Shown here: positions 63,066 through 64,000 of the stretch, piece after piece
Layout: each line of letters starts with the position of its first letter
Position numbering within the stretch: the first letter of the stretch is position 1
From: Pseudolabrys sp. Root1462
GTDB lineage: Bacteria; Pseudomonadota; Alphaproteobacteria; Rhizobiales; Xanthobacteraceae
Assembly: GCF_001426945.1 (NCBI RefSeq)
Contig: NZ_LMFS01000001.1
Coordinates: 2,030,848 to 2,094,847 of the forward strand
Reading direction: 5' to 3'
DNA length: 64,000 nt
Translations under genes and position numbers: made by a program
The notes under the pieces: model-generated
Databases searched by the model: none
Told to the model about the DNA's origin: nothing
What the model saw: only the letters and a program-made list of their open reading frames with translations

Positions 63066-63725
63066 CTAGAACGCGAAATGCTGGGCTTTTGCGAAGCCGG
63101 GCAGCAAGGAAGCCGTGGCATCGAAAATCCGGCGTCCGCCCAATTCGTTGCCCGTGCGGCAATAGAGCATCGCGCTGCTGGCCGGCGAGCTGCCCTGGAT
63201 ACAGGCCAGAAGACCGCCCTCCTTGAGCTGTGAGCGGAGTGTATCGGGAAGCTCCTCAACGGCGCCTTCAACCAGAATCGCGTCGTACGGAGCCGCGGCG
63301 GCGTAGCCTTGCGCCAGCGGTCCGGTGACGACCTGGACATTGCTTAGGCCGGCCAAGGCCGACTGGGCCATCTGGGCAAGCGCCGTGTCCTGCTCGAGCG
63401 CCACCACCTCGGCTGCAATGCGGGCGATGACCGCCGCCGAATATCCGGTCGCGGCGCCGACGATGAGAACCCGAGCGGTCGATTCGAGTGACAGCGCCTG
63501 AATGAGCTTCGACAGCACCATTGGCTTCATCAGGCGCCGCGTCGCCGCGCCCGCAGCGCCAAGGCCGAGATCCTGATCGAGATAAGCCAGCGCCTTAGCC
63601 TTATCCGGCACGAAGCGCTCGCGCGGAACCTCCAGCATCGCCGTCAGAATACGGATATCGGTAACATCGGCGGGGCGGACCTGGCCGTCGACCATGTGGC
63701 GGCGGAGACTGGCAAAATCGGTCAT
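63066..63725 (-). CDS. Diverged Pcm-like SAM methyltransferase
   Basis: The 219-residue protein starts MTDFASLRRHMVDGQVRPADV with GAGGAG four bases upstream. The SAM motif is VLIVGAATGYSAAVIARIA, and the fold matches protein-isoaspartate methyltransferase, but the substrate segment (GLGAAGAATRRLMKP) lacks the GQTISQPYVV motif of true Pcm. This type of gene precedes tolC in many alphaproteobacteria. It may methylate something other than isoaspartate. Confidence 0.8.
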   Translation of the reverse strand: MTDFASLRRHMVDGQVRPADVTDIRILTAMLEVPRERFVPDKAKALAYLDQDLGLGAAGAATRRLMKPMVLSKLIQALSLESTARVLIVGAATGYSAAVIARIAAEVVALEQDTALAQMAQSALAGLSNVQVVTGPLAQGYAAAAPYDAILVEGAVEELPDTLRSQLKEGGLLACIQGSSPASSAMLYCRTGNELGGRRIFDATASLLPGFAKAQHFAF

Positions 63726-63811
63726 CACGCTCCTCGATGATGCGCAAAAGGCGCAGGCTTTTTGCGGCAAGGTTCGGCAAAAGGCAAGCCAAGGCCATTG
63801 GCATACAAGCG

Positions 63812-63840
63812 TTGTCGACCGCGCTTTCGTCCTATATAGG
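63812..63840 (+). promoter_or_regulatory. Promoter of the tRNA-Cys gene
   Basis: TTGTCG (63812-63817) and TATAGG (63835-63840), spacer 17, or TATATA (63833-63838), spacer 15, form a sigma70-like promoter. A hairpin (63852-63869) lies between it and the tRNA. Confidence 0.5.
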
Positions 63841-63875
63841 CTGAGGCCGCTCGGGAGGCCTGCCTCCCGTCAAAT

Positions 63876-63949
63876 GGCCTCGTGGCGGAGTGGTTACGCA
63901 GAGGACTGCAAATCCTTGCACCCCGGTTCGATTCCGGGCGAGGCCTCCA
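63876..63949 (+). tRNA. tRNA-Cys (GCA)
   Basis: The 74-base gene starts GGCCTCG and ends CGAGGCCTCCA; the CCA is encoded. The acceptor stem GGCCTCG/CGAGGCC is perfect. The anticodon GCA is at 63908-63910 in loop CTGCAAA. The T arm is CCCGG-TTCGATT-CCGGG. A T run (63952-63958) follows the gene and may terminate it. Confidence 0.96.
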
Positions 63950-64000
63950 CTTTTTTTCAGGTCATTGCCGGGCGGTTCCGCAGCTCCACAGCGGGATCAT

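Noticed and set aside
63876..64000. tRNA-Cys as an integration site of a mobile island
   Set aside because: No integrase or repeated tRNA 3' end is visible and the window ends 51 bases after the gene.
1..64000. CRISPR array, prophage, toxin-antitoxin or defence island
   Set aside because: No regularly spaced repeats, phage structural genes, transposases or known defence domains were seen.

Overview
The window is a 64 kb, GC-rich piece of an alphaproteobacterial chromosome. Gene content and order point to Hyphomicrobiales (Rhizobiales), probably the Bradyrhizobiaceae/Xanthobacteraceae branch. The core evidence is the run nagZ-scpA-scpB-tatA-tatB-tatC-serS-surE-(response regulator)-pcm-nlpD-(DUF815 ATPase)-yajC-secD-secF-(Mth938/NDUFAF3-like)-(NDUFAF6-like)-trmFO. 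PopZ, an ExoR-like regulator, an HWE histidine kinase, a DUF1127 protein and FixK-type TTGA-N6-(T/G)CAA sites fit the same group. The assignment is inferred from gene families and synteny only. I saw no phage, insertion sequence, CRISPR array or integrase.

Layout. 0-4.7 kb: small Cys-rich and zinc-ribbon proteins, a split thiamine-diphosphate decarboxylase, a PAS-PAS-HTH regulator and a ribbon-helix-helix protein. 4.6-11.6 kb: accessory metabolism (GST, small GNAT, fatty acid hydroxylase, quinone reductase, hydrolase, MsrQ-like protein, MaoC hydratase, MFS, DUF1127). 11.6-33 kb: the conserved housekeeping block for Sec and Tat export, cell-wall remodelling, chromosome condensation (ScpAB), tRNA charging and modification, ending in an arginyl-tRNA synthetase with an unusual histone-H1-like tail. 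33-41 kb: class A beta-lactamase, membrane PQQ dehydrogenase, HWE kinase divergent from a soluble chemoreceptor, a small membrane protein behind an FNR/FixK box, and a TetR-monooxygenase pair. 41-50 kb: dgt, erpA, a TctC-type binding protein, NfeD-stomatin pair and an RND efflux pump. 50-64 kb: xth, a glycogen-synthase-like glycosyltransferase, exoR-ilvD, mpg, an epimerase-like protein, valS, MFS, popZ, tolC, a second Pcm-like protein and tRNA-Cys.

How parts work together. SecDF-YajC and TatABC form the export core, and the beta-lactamase has a twin-arginine-type leader that could use TatABC. The NlpD-like LytM protein, NagZ, SPOR protein and beta-lactamase all touch the cell wall. TolC is the likely outer-membrane channel for the RND pump although it lies 12 kb away. 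The most unusual single item is the roughly 177-residue Lys/Ala/Pro-rich N-terminal extension of ArgS, echoed by a shorter tail on the DUF815 ATPase. No clearly new multi-gene defence or mobile system was found; the candidates for novelty are protein architectures and regulatory sites.
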